Source of the DNA: Oceanihabitans sp. 2_MG-2023
GTDB taxonomy: Bacteria; Bacteroidota; Bacteroidia; Flavobacteriales; Flavobacteriaceae
Direction: 5' to 3'
Assembly: GCF_030547245.1 (NCBI RefSeq)
Contig: NZ_JAUOQT010000003.1
Coordinates: 62,001 to 126,000, forward strand
DNA length: 64,000 bases
Of the stretch, positions 37,618-45,699 are shown one piece after another. How positions within the stretch are numbered: the stretch's first letter is position 1; every line of letters starts with the position of its first letter. The notes under the pieces are model-generated. The model saw nothing but the letters and a program-made list of their open reading frames with translations. It had not been told where the DNA came from and searched no databases. The translations under genes were made by a program, and so were the position numbers.

Positions 37618-37625
37618 CAAATGTA
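37618..37625 (-). promoter_or_regulatory. -7 promoter element of the polyol operon
   Basis: CAAATGTA on the plus strand reads TACATTTG on the minus strand, an exact TAnnTTTG match 58 bases before the start of the outer-membrane protein gene. No TTG lies 17-23 bases upstream, which suggests dependence on an activator. Confidence 0.55.
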
Positions 37626-37663
37626 TTATAAAAAAACTTTAAAAACCTAATTATTCTAAAAAA

Positions 37664-37703
37664 ATATATGTTAAATTATCATTTATATATGTAAAATTGA
37701 TAA
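37664..37703. repeat. Two 19-base direct repeats 21 bases apart, candidate regulator sites
   Basis: ATATATGTTAAATTATCAT (37664-37682) and ATATATGTAAAATTGATAA (37685-37703) share 14 of 19 positions at a 21-base step, two helical turns. The first contains a near-palindrome, ATGTTAA-A-TTATCAT. They lie between the divergent NUDIX-type regulator and the polyol operon, about 40-80 bases upstream of its -7 element. AT-richness makes chance similarity possible. Confidence 0.45.
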
Positions 37704-37823
37704 AAAATTAAGGTTTTATCAATAAAAAGCACTATTATTGCTAATGTACAATTGACGTTTAATACCAATATTAATTGTTTTATGAAATTCTATTAGGAAT
37801 TAATATTGAAAATTGAAAGACTT

Positions 37824-38555
37824 ATGAAGCCCGAAAAAATATTAAATATATCTGTAGATTGCGTTGTTTTTGGATATGATGTAAATACTAAATCATTAAA
37901 TATTTTATTAATAAAGCGATATTTAGAATCGAAAAATGAAGTTTTAGTAGATGACTATGTATTAACTGGTTATCATGTTTATACACATGAAACCTTAGAT
38001 GATACCGCAACAAGAGTTCTAAAAGAATTAACAGGATTAACCAATCAATACAAAAAGCAATTTAAAGCCTTTGGAAATCCGAATCGTTTAACTAATGCAA
38101 AAGATGTATTATGGATAAAAAATGAAGAATTTAATTCTAGAACCATTACGGTTGCTTACTACTTTTTGTTAAAAACAGAAGATGTTGATTTAACAAACAA
38201 TAAGAATAATGCGACGTGGTTTCCTGTAAATGATTTACCAGAATTGGGATTTGATCATGAGAAAATCATAAAAGAAGCATATGCAGATTTAAAAGTAAAG
38301 TGTTTATCTGAACCTATTATATTTAAGTTACTTCCGGATAAATTTACCATCAATGATGTACAAGATTTATATGAATCTATTCTAGGAATAGAAATAGACA
38401 ATAGAAATTTTAGAAGAAAACTAATCAATAAAAAATATATTATCGCATTAGATGAAAAGCAAGTTGGTGTTTCAAAAAGACCAGCACAATTATATATGTT
38501 TAGTAAAGATATATATGATAAAATGTTTCAAAAAAACTATTTGATAAGTATCTAG
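37824..38555 (+). CDS. NUDIX-fold transcriptional regulator (NrtR/AraR-like)
   Basis: About 243 residues from the ATG at 37824; a TTG at 37806 would add six. The N-terminal domain (about 1-140) is a NUDIX fold (VDCVVFGYDVNTKSLNILLIKR). The C-terminal domain (about 150-225) is a winged helix, including EPIIFKLLPDKFTINDVQDLYESILG and NFRRKLINKKYI. The NUDIX box is degenerate: after E-T-L-D-D-T-A-T-R it reads VLKELTGL where REUxEExGU is expected, so two acidic or key positions are lost and hydrolysis is unlikely. This layout matches the NrtR family, some Bacteroidota members of which regulate sugar use. It is divergent from the polyol operon, which it probably controls. It converges on the helicase gene with one base between. 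Confidence 0.88.
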   Translation: MKPEKILNISVDCVVFGYDVNTKSLNILLIKRYLESKNEVLVDDYVLTGYHVYTHETLDDTATRVLKELTGLTNQYKKQFKAFGNPNRLTNAKDVLWIKNEEFNSRTITVAYYFLLKTEDVDLTNNKNNATWFPVNDLPELGFDHEKIIKEAYADLKVKCLSEPIIFKLLPDKFTINDVQDLYESILGIEIDNRNFRRKLINKKYIIALDEKQVGVSKRPAQLYMFSKDIYDKMFQKNYLISI

Positions 38556-38556
38556 A

Positions 38557-39867
38557 TTAAACCAAAGTTACACGAACTTTCTTTTTCTTTAAACGTAGAT
38601 TATTAACTGTATCTATTATGGAAAGTATTTTCGTTTTAGGTACAGCAACAAATGCGCAATCTTGTTTCAGTTCAATAATACCAATTTCAGATTTCTCTAG
38701 ATTACATTGTTTAAAAAGTAACCCTGCAATATCGCCTTTCGATATTTTATCTTTTCTTCCCCCTGAAATGAATAAAGTAGCCCATTGGGTTTCTATTGTG
38801 GAAATTTTACCATTTGGTTTGTAAACACTTTTCGTTTCAATAAACGCTGGTAAAGTTTCATTTTCCCACTGTAAAACATAAGCTGTACCTTCGGCATTCA
38901 TACGGGCTGTTCTTCCATTTCTATGTGTAAACTCTTCCGCTTTTATAGGCAATTGGTAATGAATAATATAATTTAACTCCGGAATATCTAATCCTCGAGC
39001 TGCTAAATCTGTTGCAATTATTATTTGATGTGTACCGTTTCTAAATTTTATTAAAGCTCGTTCTCTATCAATTTGTTCCATTCCTCCTTGAAAACAACCA
39101 TGAGCAATATTGTTTTCGTTTAAAAAATCACTCACATATTGAATAGTATCTTTAAAATTACAGAAAACGATTCCTGGTTTATTACCAATATCCTGTAATA
39201 AATCTACTAAAGTTTGAAGCTTATTTTTAGCTGGAGAAATTACTTTTTTAATTTCTAAATTAGAGGTAACAGTATCTAAATAATCAATAATTAATTCATT
39301 TTTCAATCCTACAAAACGAGGAATTTCCATGTCTTGTGTTGCAGATGTTAAAATGCGTTTTTTAATAAAAGGTAGACTACTTATAATTTCTTTCATTTCT
39401 TTTTCGAAACCTACTTCTAGCGATTTATCAAATTCATCTAAAACAAAAGTGTTAATATCTTCAACACTAAAAGTTTCTCGACGTAAATGATCTGCAACTC
39501 TTCCAGGAGTACCAATTAAAATTGCTGGTGTATGTGCTAAATCCAATTTATCTTTACTAAAAGGTCTTCCTCCATAAACTGCATTAGCTTTAAAACCGGA
39601 GCCCATAGTGCGAATTACTTGTTCTATTTGAATCGCCAATTCGCGAGAAGGCACTAAAATTAATAACTGTACATTTTTATTATTGGTATTTAATGCCGCA
39701 ATAGTTGGTAATAAGAAAGCAACTGTTTTTCCTGTTCCTGTAGGAGATAATAAAACAGTATTTGCTGTACTTGTAATGGATAACAATGCTTCTTCCTGCA
39801 TAGGATTTAGCGCTTTTATTTTTAGTTTATCTAAAATATCTTGCTGTGCTTTTAAATAATGTGCCAT
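38557..39867 (-). CDS. DEAD-box RNA helicase with DbpA-like RNA-binding domain
   Basis: A 436-residue superfamily 2 helicase. Motif I is SPTGTGKT, Ia PSRELA, motif II D-E-F-D (in VLDEFDKSLEVGF, instead of DEAD), motif III SAT, and motif VI HRNGRTAR. The last ~75 residues (LFISGGRKDKISKGDIAGLLF to FVAVPK) match the DbpA RNA-binding domain that targets 23S rRNA. A role in ribosome assembly is likely. It lies 3 bases downstream of a second helicase and is co-transcribed with it. Confidence 0.92.
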   Translation of the reverse strand: MAHYLKAQQDILDKLKIKALNPMQEEALLSITSTANTVLLSPTGTGKTVAFLLPTIAALNTNNKNVQLLILVPSRELAIQIEQVIRTMGSGFKANAVYGGRPFSKDKLDLAHTPAILIGTPGRVADHLRRETFSVEDINTFVLDEFDKSLEVGFEKEMKEIISSLPFIKKRILTSATQDMEIPRFVGLKNELIIDYLDTVTSNLEIKKVISPAKNKLQTLVDLLQDIGNKPGIVFCNFKDTIQYVSDFLNENNIAHGCFQGGMEQIDRERALIKFRNGTHQIIIATDLAARGLDIPELNYIIHYQLPIKAEEFTHRNGRTARMNAEGTAYVLQWENETLPAFIETKSVYKPNGKISTIETQWATLFISGGRKDKISKGDIAGLLFKQCNLEKSEIGIIELKQDCAFVAVPKTKILSIIDTVNNLRLKKKKVRVTLV

Positions 39868-39870
39868 TGC

Positions 39871-41211
39871 TTATTTTTTCTTTTTCTTCTTTACTACTTC
39901 TTGTTTTTCAACAATGGTATTATTATTTGCGATATAATTAGATAGTATTTTATCCACCAATTCTTCTTTAGTTAAATGATGAAAGATGGTTTTTACTTTT
40001 GCTTTAAAATCTTCAGGAATATCTCGATTTACTTTCGTTTTAAAAATTTTTCTTGCCCAAAGTAATCCATTATTTTCCTCAATACTTTTGGTATCTGCTT
40101 TTTGATATTCTTTAAAAACGATGCCTAATTCGTCTTCAAACTCTGGAATGTCTTGTACTTCATCTTGCTGTATAACGCTTAAAGACAAGCCCTTCGCTCC
40201 TGCTCTTGCTGTACGACCACTTCGGTGTACATATGCATCGTAGGTATCTGGCAAATGATAATTAACAACAAATGCTAAATCTTTTACATCAATACCACGA
40301 GCAGCCAAATCGGTAGCCACTAAAATATGAATGTGACCTTCTCGAAATTGCCCCATAATACGATCACGAATGCCTTGAGAAAGGCTTCCGTGAATAGCTC
40401 CAGAAGAGAATTTATTTATTGCTAATTTTTTTGCTAATTTATTTACTGCTGCTTTAGTTTTACAAAAAATGATTCCGCGTTTACCTTCATTGGAATTCAA
40501 GAAATGCATTAAAACATTTAATTTTTCTATAGGTTCAACAATTACATATTGATGGTCTATACCTTGATGACCAATAGTTTGCATATCTGCTTCAATAGTA
40601 ATTACATTTTTAGATAAGCTATTTTGCACCAATTGCTTGATGGTTCCAGGCATAGTTGCTGTAAACAAAAGTGTTCTTCTGTCTTTTGGCAATGCTTTAA
40701 TTATAGTATCCACACCTTCTTTGTGTGCGCTAACCATTTCGTCTGCTTCATCTAAAACAAAATAGGAAACAGCTTTAATCTCTATTGCATTTCTTTCCAT
40801 TAAATCTGCAAGACGTCCTGGTGTAGCAACTACAATATGTGTAGTATCTTTAAGTCTTTCTATTTGTGGTTTTATAGGAATTCCCCCAAAAACACCTGCT
40901 ATAGAAATCTGTAATTCTTCAGAATTAAAAGTCGATAGGCTTTTATGAATTTGTTGTCCTAGCTCTCGTGTTGGAGCTAAGATTACAACTTGAATATTCT
41001 CTTTATTTGTGTCTATTAATTGTAATAAAGGCAAACCGAAGGCTGCGGTTTTACCCGTTCCTGTTTTTGCTATTGCGACAACATCTTCTGTATTATTAAG
41101 AATTACTGGAATTGCTTTTACTTGAATATCTGTTGGAACAGTAATATTTAAGTCTGCTAAATTACTCTCTAATACATTGTTAATACCTAAACTAGAAAAT
41201 GTTTTTGACAT
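39871..41211 (-). CDS. DEAD-box RNA helicase
   Basis: A 446-residue helicase from the ATG at 41211 (MSKTFSSLGINN). A longer reading from a TTG at 41229 would start inside the promoter element and is rejected. Motifs: Q-motif region PTDIQVKAIPVIL, motif I AKTGTGKT, Ia PTRELG, motif II DEAD (FVLDEADEMV), motif III TAT, and motif VI HRSGRTARAG. The C-terminus ends in a poly-lysine tail that may bind RNA. It resembles the RhlE/CsdA group; the exact paralogue is uncertain. Confidence 0.93.
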   Translation of the reverse strand: MSKTFSSLGINNVLESNLADLNITVPTDIQVKAIPVILNNTEDVVAIAKTGTGKTAAFGLPLLQLIDTNKENIQVVILAPTRELGQQIHKSLSTFNSEELQISIAGVFGGIPIKPQIERLKDTTHIVVATPGRLADLMERNAIEIKAVSYFVLDEADEMVSAHKEGVDTIIKALPKDRRTLLFTATMPGTIKQLVQNSLSKNVITIEADMQTIGHQGIDHQYVIVEPIEKLNVLMHFLNSNEGKRGIIFCKTKAAVNKLAKKLAINKFSSGAIHGSLSQGIRDRIMGQFREGHIHILVATDLAARGIDVKDLAFVVNYHLPDTYDAYVHRSGRTARAGAKGLSLSVIQQDEVQDIPEFEDELGIVFKEYQKADTKSIEENNGLLWARKIFKTKVNRDIPEDFKAKVKTIFHHLTKEELVDKILSNYIANNNTIVEKQEVVKKKKKK

Positions 41212-41226
41212 AATTTTTATTTTGTG

Positions 41227-41234
41227 CAAAGATA
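41227..41234 (-). promoter_or_regulatory. -7 promoter element of the helicase operon
   Basis: CAAAGATA on the plus strand is TATCTTTG on the minus strand, an exact TAnnTTTG match that ends 15 bases before the helicase ATG at 41211. No TTG at the standard distance was seen. Confidence 0.55.
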
Positions 41235-41282
41235 GTAGAGTTTTATTGGTTTTAACACTTTATAACTGAAGTATTAAAACAT

Positions 41283-41309
41283 AAAAAAAACAGACGTTTC
41301 CATCTGTTT
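41283..41309 (-). terminator. Intrinsic terminator after the Mpo1-like gene
   Basis: AAACAGA and TCTGTTT pair around an 8-base loop and on the minus strand run into eight Ts. It begins 22 bases after the Mpo1-like stop and separates that gene from the helicase promoter. Confidence 0.85.
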
Positions 41310-41331
41310 CTAAATGCTAAGATATATCTGT

Positions 41332-41817
41332 TTAAAATTTAATCTTTAAGGCTTCGAACACATGACTCATCGTCCAAGCTGGACCAATCATTAAAAACTG
41401 AAGATCTTTTAAAAAGGAAGGTTTTTTTCCTTCGTGATTATGACCTATAAATTGCCCAATCCAAGCTACTACAAAAAGGATAAGCATCATGATCCAAAGT
41501 GGTGCTATATTAAGTTGTGCAATTTGATGAATCCCAAAAAGTACTAAAGCAGAAAATAACAGCATTCCAATAAAAAGAACTACAGATAAACGTAAATAAT
41601 AGAATAGTCCAAATAGAATGATTAAAGTTCCAAAATGCGCATACGATGTTAAAGTCGTTGGTAAACTATTCGTGATTATTTCTGGCATCGGAATACTAGC
41701 TAATAACCCAATTAAACTAAAGAAAATTAATGGCACACAAACATAGTGTATGGCAATATTCATTTTTGTTTGGTGGCTTTCTGCATATTCGGTTAAAAGG
41801 GAATCTATTTTTCTCAT
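41332..41817 (-). CDS. Mpo1-like (DUF962) membrane protein
   Basis: A 161-residue protein with four membrane helices. It shows the family signature: an N-terminal ESHQTKMNIAIHYVCVP with two conserved His and a C-terminal GHNHEGKKPSFLKDLQFLMIGP with two more. In yeast, Mpo1 is an iron-dependent dioxygenase for 2-hydroxy fatty acids, with metal bound by these His. Bacterial members are mostly untested. The gene is 3 bases after the TetR gene on the same strand, so the TetR protein may control it. Confidence 0.9.
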   Translation of the reverse strand: MRKIDSLLTEYAESHQTKMNIAIHYVCVPLIFFSLIGLLASIPMPEIITNSLPTTLTSYAHFGTLIILFGLFYYLRLSVVLFIGMLLFSALVLFGIHQIAQLNIAPLWIMMLILFVVAWIGQFIGHNHEGKKPSFLKDLQFLMIGPAWTMSHVFEALKIKF

Positions 41818-41820
41818 ATA

Positions 41821-42453
41821 TTATTTATTAGATATTTTTACAAATTTTCGTAATTGTTGATATTCTTCTAACCCTTTTGGGGTTAAATAAGGTAAAAATA
41901 AGGTCCAAAGCATTTCTATTGCAGAACACTTATTTACAGTATAATCTGTAGTTTGAATTGCTAATTTTTGCGATTGCCAAAAAGTACTAGTCATCCAAAC
42001 GGTATAAATGGTTTTGTTGTAATCTATATATTGATTTTCTGCTTGCATTCTACCCGTTTCTATATAATAATCTATTAATTTTCTAGCTTCTTTAAAGCGA
42101 ATTAAATTAGATGCTTCATATTGTTTCGCTATTTTGGGGTAGGTTTTAATAATATGTACTATATCATTAAAAAAGAAAGCATAGCGATATTGCAAATTGT
42201 CAAACTTTAACAGCATCTCTTGAAAATGAAATAAAGTGATATAGGTATTTTGTGGCAATATATAATCTAATGTTTCTGCATACATTTCTTTATAAATAAC
42301 CTCTAATAGATCTGCTTTTATTTTATAATGGTAGCTTAAATTTCCTGCACTTATGCTTAGAGCATCTGCAATTTGTTTCATAGAAACATTGGAAATACCG
42401 TAGCTATTATATAGAGAAATAGCTTTTTTTTTAATTTTAGTTTTCAAATCCAT
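41821..42453 (-). CDS. TetR/AcrR family transcriptional regulator
   Basis: A 210-residue regulator with an N-terminal helix-turn-helix: KKKAISLYNSYGISNVSMKQIADALSISAGNLSYHYKIKADLLEVIY (about residues 8-56, shown by its core SISAGNLSYHY). The remaining ~150 residues are a helical ligand domain rich in aromatic residues, consistent with a hydrophobic ligand such as a fatty acid. The partner gene is an Mpo1-like lipid enzyme. A perfect palindrome 32 bases upstream of its start is a likely operator. Confidence 0.92.
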   Translation of the reverse strand: MDLKTKIKKKAISLYNSYGISNVSMKQIADALSISAGNLSYHYKIKADLLEVIYKEMYAETLDYILPQNTYITLFHFQEMLLKFDNLQYRYAFFFNDIVHIIKTYPKIAKQYEASNLIRFKEARKLIDYYIETGRMQAENQYIDYNKTIYTVWMTSTFWQSQKLAIQTTDYTVNKCSAIEMLWTLFLPYLTPKGLEEYQQLRKFVKISNK

Positions 42454-42484
42454 TTTAGTAATAAAAAACTAATATATTAAAAAT

Positions 42485-42504
42485 ATTAGTAAGTGCTTAC
42501 TAAT
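42485..42504. promoter_or_regulatory. Candidate TetR operator, perfect palindrome
   Basis: ATTAGTAAG-TG-CTTACTAAT is a perfect 9-bp inverted repeat with a 2-base spacer, 32 bases upstream of the TetR start at 42453. The AGTAAG...CTTACT core resembles known TetR-family sites. Confidence 0.7.
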
Positions 42505-42598
42505 TTATTTAAAACTATATTTCCATAGGGAAATATAATAGTCGTATTTTTTGTAGCATATTCCATTTTAATAATACCAGAGATAGTAAAAACTAGTT

Positions 42599-42965
42599 AT
42601 AATCATACCTAAATTACATTATATAGCTGCTGGAGATTTGAAAAAATAAATCTTAAAAACATTCTAAAAGCGTATACTTCTACACTAGAATCAGTGCGTT
42701 TAGACATGAAAATGCTTCCGAAAAAAGTATTAAAGGTCACAAAAGAAGCTACTAATAAAATCACGACACATTATCAAACCAGATTCATCATTAATGGTTA
42801 TTATAAAGTAGCTAAAGAAATTAAATAGTGTTTATTTAGAAAAAACAGATACTGCTCCTACTATTTATTTACAGAACAAGGTGTGCTTTTTCGTTGTGTT
42901 TTTGGATCACAAGACAATGCAAAAAAACAGATTGTATTATACCTTGTAAAATTTAGTAGAAAAAG
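42599..42965 (+). pseudogene. Relic joining a ThiE-like N-terminus to a thioredoxin-like C-terminus
   Basis: This gene-free stretch holds decayed copies of the two genes found intact at 10.5-11.6 kb. From 42599 the reading IIPKLHYIAAGDLKK matches the ThiE-like start, but the ATG has become ATA and a TAA follows. After a frameshift, NLKNILKAYTSTLES then KKVLKVTKEA and YKVAKEIK match residues about 18-77, ending at TAG (about 42828). From about 42870, EQGVLFRCVFGSQDNAKKQI matches the last ~27 residues of the thioredoxin-like protein. Order is reversed relative to the intact pair. Nucleotide identity is high in places: the last ThiE stretch has 21 consecutive identical bases. No functional protein can be made. 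Confidence 0.85.
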
Positions 42966-43067
42966 ACAACTAACTCTACAACAAACACTTATTTAGTAAC
43001 GAATTCGAATTTTATTGCAAACACCTTTAAAATTTTGGTATTGCTAAAAATAATTTATTAATTAAAT

Positions 43068-43928
43068 TTAGATGGAATTAGCAAAATTAATGTATGCTTT
43101 TATCATTTCGACTGTAGATTTGTGTGGTCTACCAGCAACAATTTCAAAATCGGAAGTAACAGCATTTGCTCCTTCTTTAATGCCTTCGTAAATTCCTGCT
43201 ATAACTGTTCCCATAAAATCACCTAAAGCAGCTGTTCTTTCTTTCTTATATGCTTCAACAGAAACATTATTAAAAATTAAATGTGTACCAAACACAATGT
43301 TTAAATAGTCTGCAAGTTCTCCTTGCGTTATAGCATTTCCTACAAGATTGTAAATTTTGCCATTATGTTTCTCTTCAATAAGCATTTTAGCATAAGCATA
43401 ACCAAGTTCTTCACGACTAGTATAGGTGCATTTTCCTTCAGCTGCACAATTTCTAATTTCACCTTCTTTTATATAGGTGTCTAGATATTCTATATCTGGC
43501 TCAATGTAAATCCCATTTCTTCCAATACTCCATTCTAGACCAGAATTTTGTATGTCTTTTTCTGTTTGTCTGTTGGTTTGAACTATTGGACTAAAGGCGT
43601 TTCCTTTCTCTGCACCAACAATACTTGTATAAACTATTTTTTTTACGCCATTTAATTTAGCAGCTTCAATAACATTTCTATGCTGAACAATTCGTTTATC
43701 TGGTGCATCCATTCCAGAAACCAGTAAAACAGCATCTATTCCTTTTAATGCAGTATCAAAATCTTCACGACTATTATAATCTCCTTTTCTAATTGCAACA
43801 CCTAAATGCTCTGCTTTTTGAGGGGTTCTAGCAATTGCTATTATATTATTTTTACCAATTAATGGAATAAGATGCTTTACAATAGAAGCTCCTAATTTTC
43901 CACTTGCTGATGTTACTGCTATTTTCAT
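43068..43928 (-). CDS. NmrA-type NAD(P)-binding oxidoreductase (atypical SDR)
   Basis: A 286-residue Rossmann protein from the ATG at 43928 (MKIAVTSASGKLGASIVKHL); an ATG at 43946 would add six residues that look non-native. The N-terminal TSASGKLG is the glycine-rich nucleotide-binding loop (A-S-G-x-x-G). The IVYTSIVGAEKG and LEWSIGRNGIYIEPD segments match NmrA/QorB-type quinone reductases. The catalytic tyrosine of classical SDRs is absent, as usual in this group. It is a single gene; regulation is not evident. Confidence 0.88.
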   Translation of the reverse strand: MKIAVTSASGKLGASIVKHLIPLIGKNNIIAIARTPQKAEHLGVAIRKGDYNSREDFDTALKGIDAVLLVSGMDAPDKRIVQHRNVIEAAKLNGVKKIVYTSIVGAEKGNAFSPIVQTNRQTEKDIQNSGLEWSIGRNGIYIEPDIEYLDTYIKEGEIRNCAAEGKCTYTSREELGYAYAKMLIEEKHNGKIYNLVGNAITQGELADYLNIVFGTHLIFNNVSVEAYKKERTAALGDFMGTVIAGIYEGIKEGANAVTSDFEIVAGRPHKSTVEMIKAYINFANSI

Positions 43929-44031
43929 AATACTTTTTGTATACATTTTGCCTTATACTATTTTACAAAGGTTATTTATATTCCCTTGATATGGAAGATA
44001 CATTTGAGACTAAAAATGGTAAATGTCTGCT

Positions 44032-44700
44032 TTATTTTAAAATACATTGAATGGCTTGCTCTATCTGAACCGTTGCCATATCTAAAAGGTTCTTAGATGT
44101 TTTTGGTTTTAAAATAGATAATTCTGTACAAGCCAATACTACTGGGTGTTTTGCGGAATAAATATCGATAAGTGTATGGAATTTTTCAATATCTTCCATG
44201 GTTTCTGTTTCGTTATACACTTGTTTTCTAAACACATCAAGAAACTGCATATCTTCTTCTGAAGGTACTATCCATTCAATAGCATTTTCAGAAAATTTAT
44301 TTTTTATGTAGGAAGCATGCATGCTGAATAAAGAACCAAACAAAACCACTTTTTTCCAATGGTTGGCTTTTATTTTTTTTATACTTAAAGAAATAGGATG
44401 ATGCACCTTTTTATTGATATTTAATCTATCTATTGTTTCATGAAGCGTAATATTTGGAATTAAAACATGTTCTACTTGCAGTTTTTCTATTTCATCTGTA
44501 TACTGTTTTACAACCATATCTAATTCTTTTGAAGTGTTTGGTAATAAAACATTAATAGTATTAAAATTAATGTTTAATAGTATAAAAGGACAGGTAGAAT
44601 AATTTCCTTTTACAATATTATATAAACGATTTAATTCGCTTAGATAAAATAATGTGGAGCGACTACCAAGTCCTAAAACGGCTAGATTTGTTATTTCCAT
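44032..44700 (-). CDS. Aspartate/glutamate racemase family protein lacking the first catalytic cysteine
   Basis: A 222-residue protein of the Asp/Glu racemase fold. The N-terminus LAVLGLGSRSTLFYL corresponds to the family's G-G-x-G-x-x-ST-x-Y. The C-terminal catalytic cysteine is present (Cys191 in VVLACTELS). The first one is not: the usual C-N-T-x-H reads N83-I-T-L-H87. PLP-independent racemases need both, so it is probably not a racemase; a one-cysteine lyase, isomerase or decarboxylase-like activity is possible. It is the last gene of the ergothioneine operon, 3 bases after egtD, which suggests a related substrate. Confidence 0.8.
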   Translation of the reverse strand: MEITNLAVLGLGSRSTLFYLSELNRLYNIVKGNYSTCPFILLNINFNTINVLLPNTSKELDMVVKQYTDEIEKLQVEHVLIPNITLHETIDRLNINKKVHHPISLSIKKIKANHWKKVVLFGSLFSMHASYIKNKFSENAIEWIVPSEEDMQFLDVFRKQVYNETETMEDIEKFHTLIDIYSAKHPVVLACTELSILKPKTSKNLLDMATVQIEQAIQCILK

Positions 44701-44703
44701 TTG

Positions 44704-45699
44704 CTAGTTTCTTGTCAATATATAATCTGCAAAATATGCTTTACTATCTAGTATTTTAGTTTGAAGAGTAAAGTCTGTATTTGCTATTATTTTTTCGATT
44801 AAAGCATCGTTATATTTTCTAGAAATTTCGGTGTGAATTTTTTCATCTGCTTCAAAAGTATAAGAAGTTTCTAATGCATTTATAGTTACTGTTTGTTGTT
44901 CTGTACTTACTATGTAACTTTTAGCAATACCTTCCTCTTTATTATATTCTGGCTGATGTTTAAAGTTTTTTAGATTAAAATCGGCACCTAATTCTTCATT
45001 TATTCTATGCAATAAATTAAGATTAAATTTAGCGGTAATTCCTTGCTTATCATTATAAGCAGGTAATACAATTTCTTTCGCCTTAATTAAATCTACACCT
45101 AATAACAGTTTGTCTCCAGGTTTTAAATTAGCACCTAAATTATAGATGAATTCAGCAGCTTTTTCATCATCCATATTTCCAATATTAGAACCTAAAAATA
45201 AAATAACTTTGGGTTTACTACTCTTTTTTAACGAAGCTAATATTTTAAAATAATCACCTTGTTGTGTTTTAACAGATACATTTGGTAATGTATTTGAAAG
45301 GTCTTTTTTTAATAATTGCAATGCATTTGATGAAATATCTATAGGTAAATAATCAAAGGTATAGTTTTGCTTATCTAAAGAACGCAACAATTTTTTAGTT
45401 TTTAAACCGTCACCAGCTCCTAACTCAATTAATTCAAAAGGTGTATTGGAATTTAATTGTAGAGCGTTTATTAAATCTTGTGTTTTATTTTGAAAAATAT
45501 CTAATTCACTTCGAGTTAGATAGTATTCTGGAAGATTCATGATCTCCACAAAAAGTGCATCACCAATTTTATTATAGAAATATTTTGAGGATAAGGTTTT
45601 AGGATTGGAATCTAGTCCTTGTTTTACATCCTTTTTAAATGTTTCTAGCATCTCTATATTTTGGCTATTATGATTTTTAGTTTTTGTTAGGTCTATCAT
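44704..45699 (-). CDS. egtD: L-histidine N-alpha-methyltransferase
   Basis: A 331-residue SAM-dependent methyltransferase of the EgtD family. It starts with the family's MLETFKKDVKQGLDSNPKTLSSKYFYNKIGDALF region and continues with LPEYYLTRSELDIF. The SAM site is FELIGAGDGLKTKKLL, followed by YLPIDIS and FLGSNIGNM. It trimethylates histidine to hercynine, the first step of ergothioneine biosynthesis. Its start directly abuts the stop of egtB (no gap), consistent with co-translation. The length matches the family. Confidence 0.95.
   Translation of the reverse strand: MIDLTKTKNHNSQNIEMLETFKKDVKQGLDSNPKTLSSKYFYNKIGDALFVEIMNLPEYYLTRSELDIFQNKTQDLINALQLNSNTPFELIELGAGDGLKTKKLLRSLDKQNYTFDYLPIDISSNALQLLKKDLSNTLPNVSVKTQQGDYFKILASLKKSSKPKVILFLGSNIGNMDDEKAAEFIYNLGANLKPGDKLLLGVDLIKAKEIVLPAYNDKQGITAKFNLNLLHRINEELGADFNLKNFKHQPEYNKEEGIAKSYIVSTEQQTVTINALETSYTFEADEKIHTEISRKYNDALIEKIIANTDFTLQTKILDSKAYFADYILTRN

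Noticed and set aside
37824-38555. Active NUDIX hydrolase
   Set aside because: The NUDIX box has lost key residues, and a winged-helix domain follows, as in NrtR-type regulators.
41212-41229. TTG start giving six extra residues to the second helicase
   Set aside because: It falls on the TATCTTTG promoter element; the ATG at 41211 gives the normal N-terminus.
42599-42965. A small RNA or regulatory region upstream of the TetR gene
   Set aside because: The sequence is explained by decayed coding similarity to the ThiE-like and thioredoxin-like genes; only the palindrome at 42485-42504 looks regulatory.
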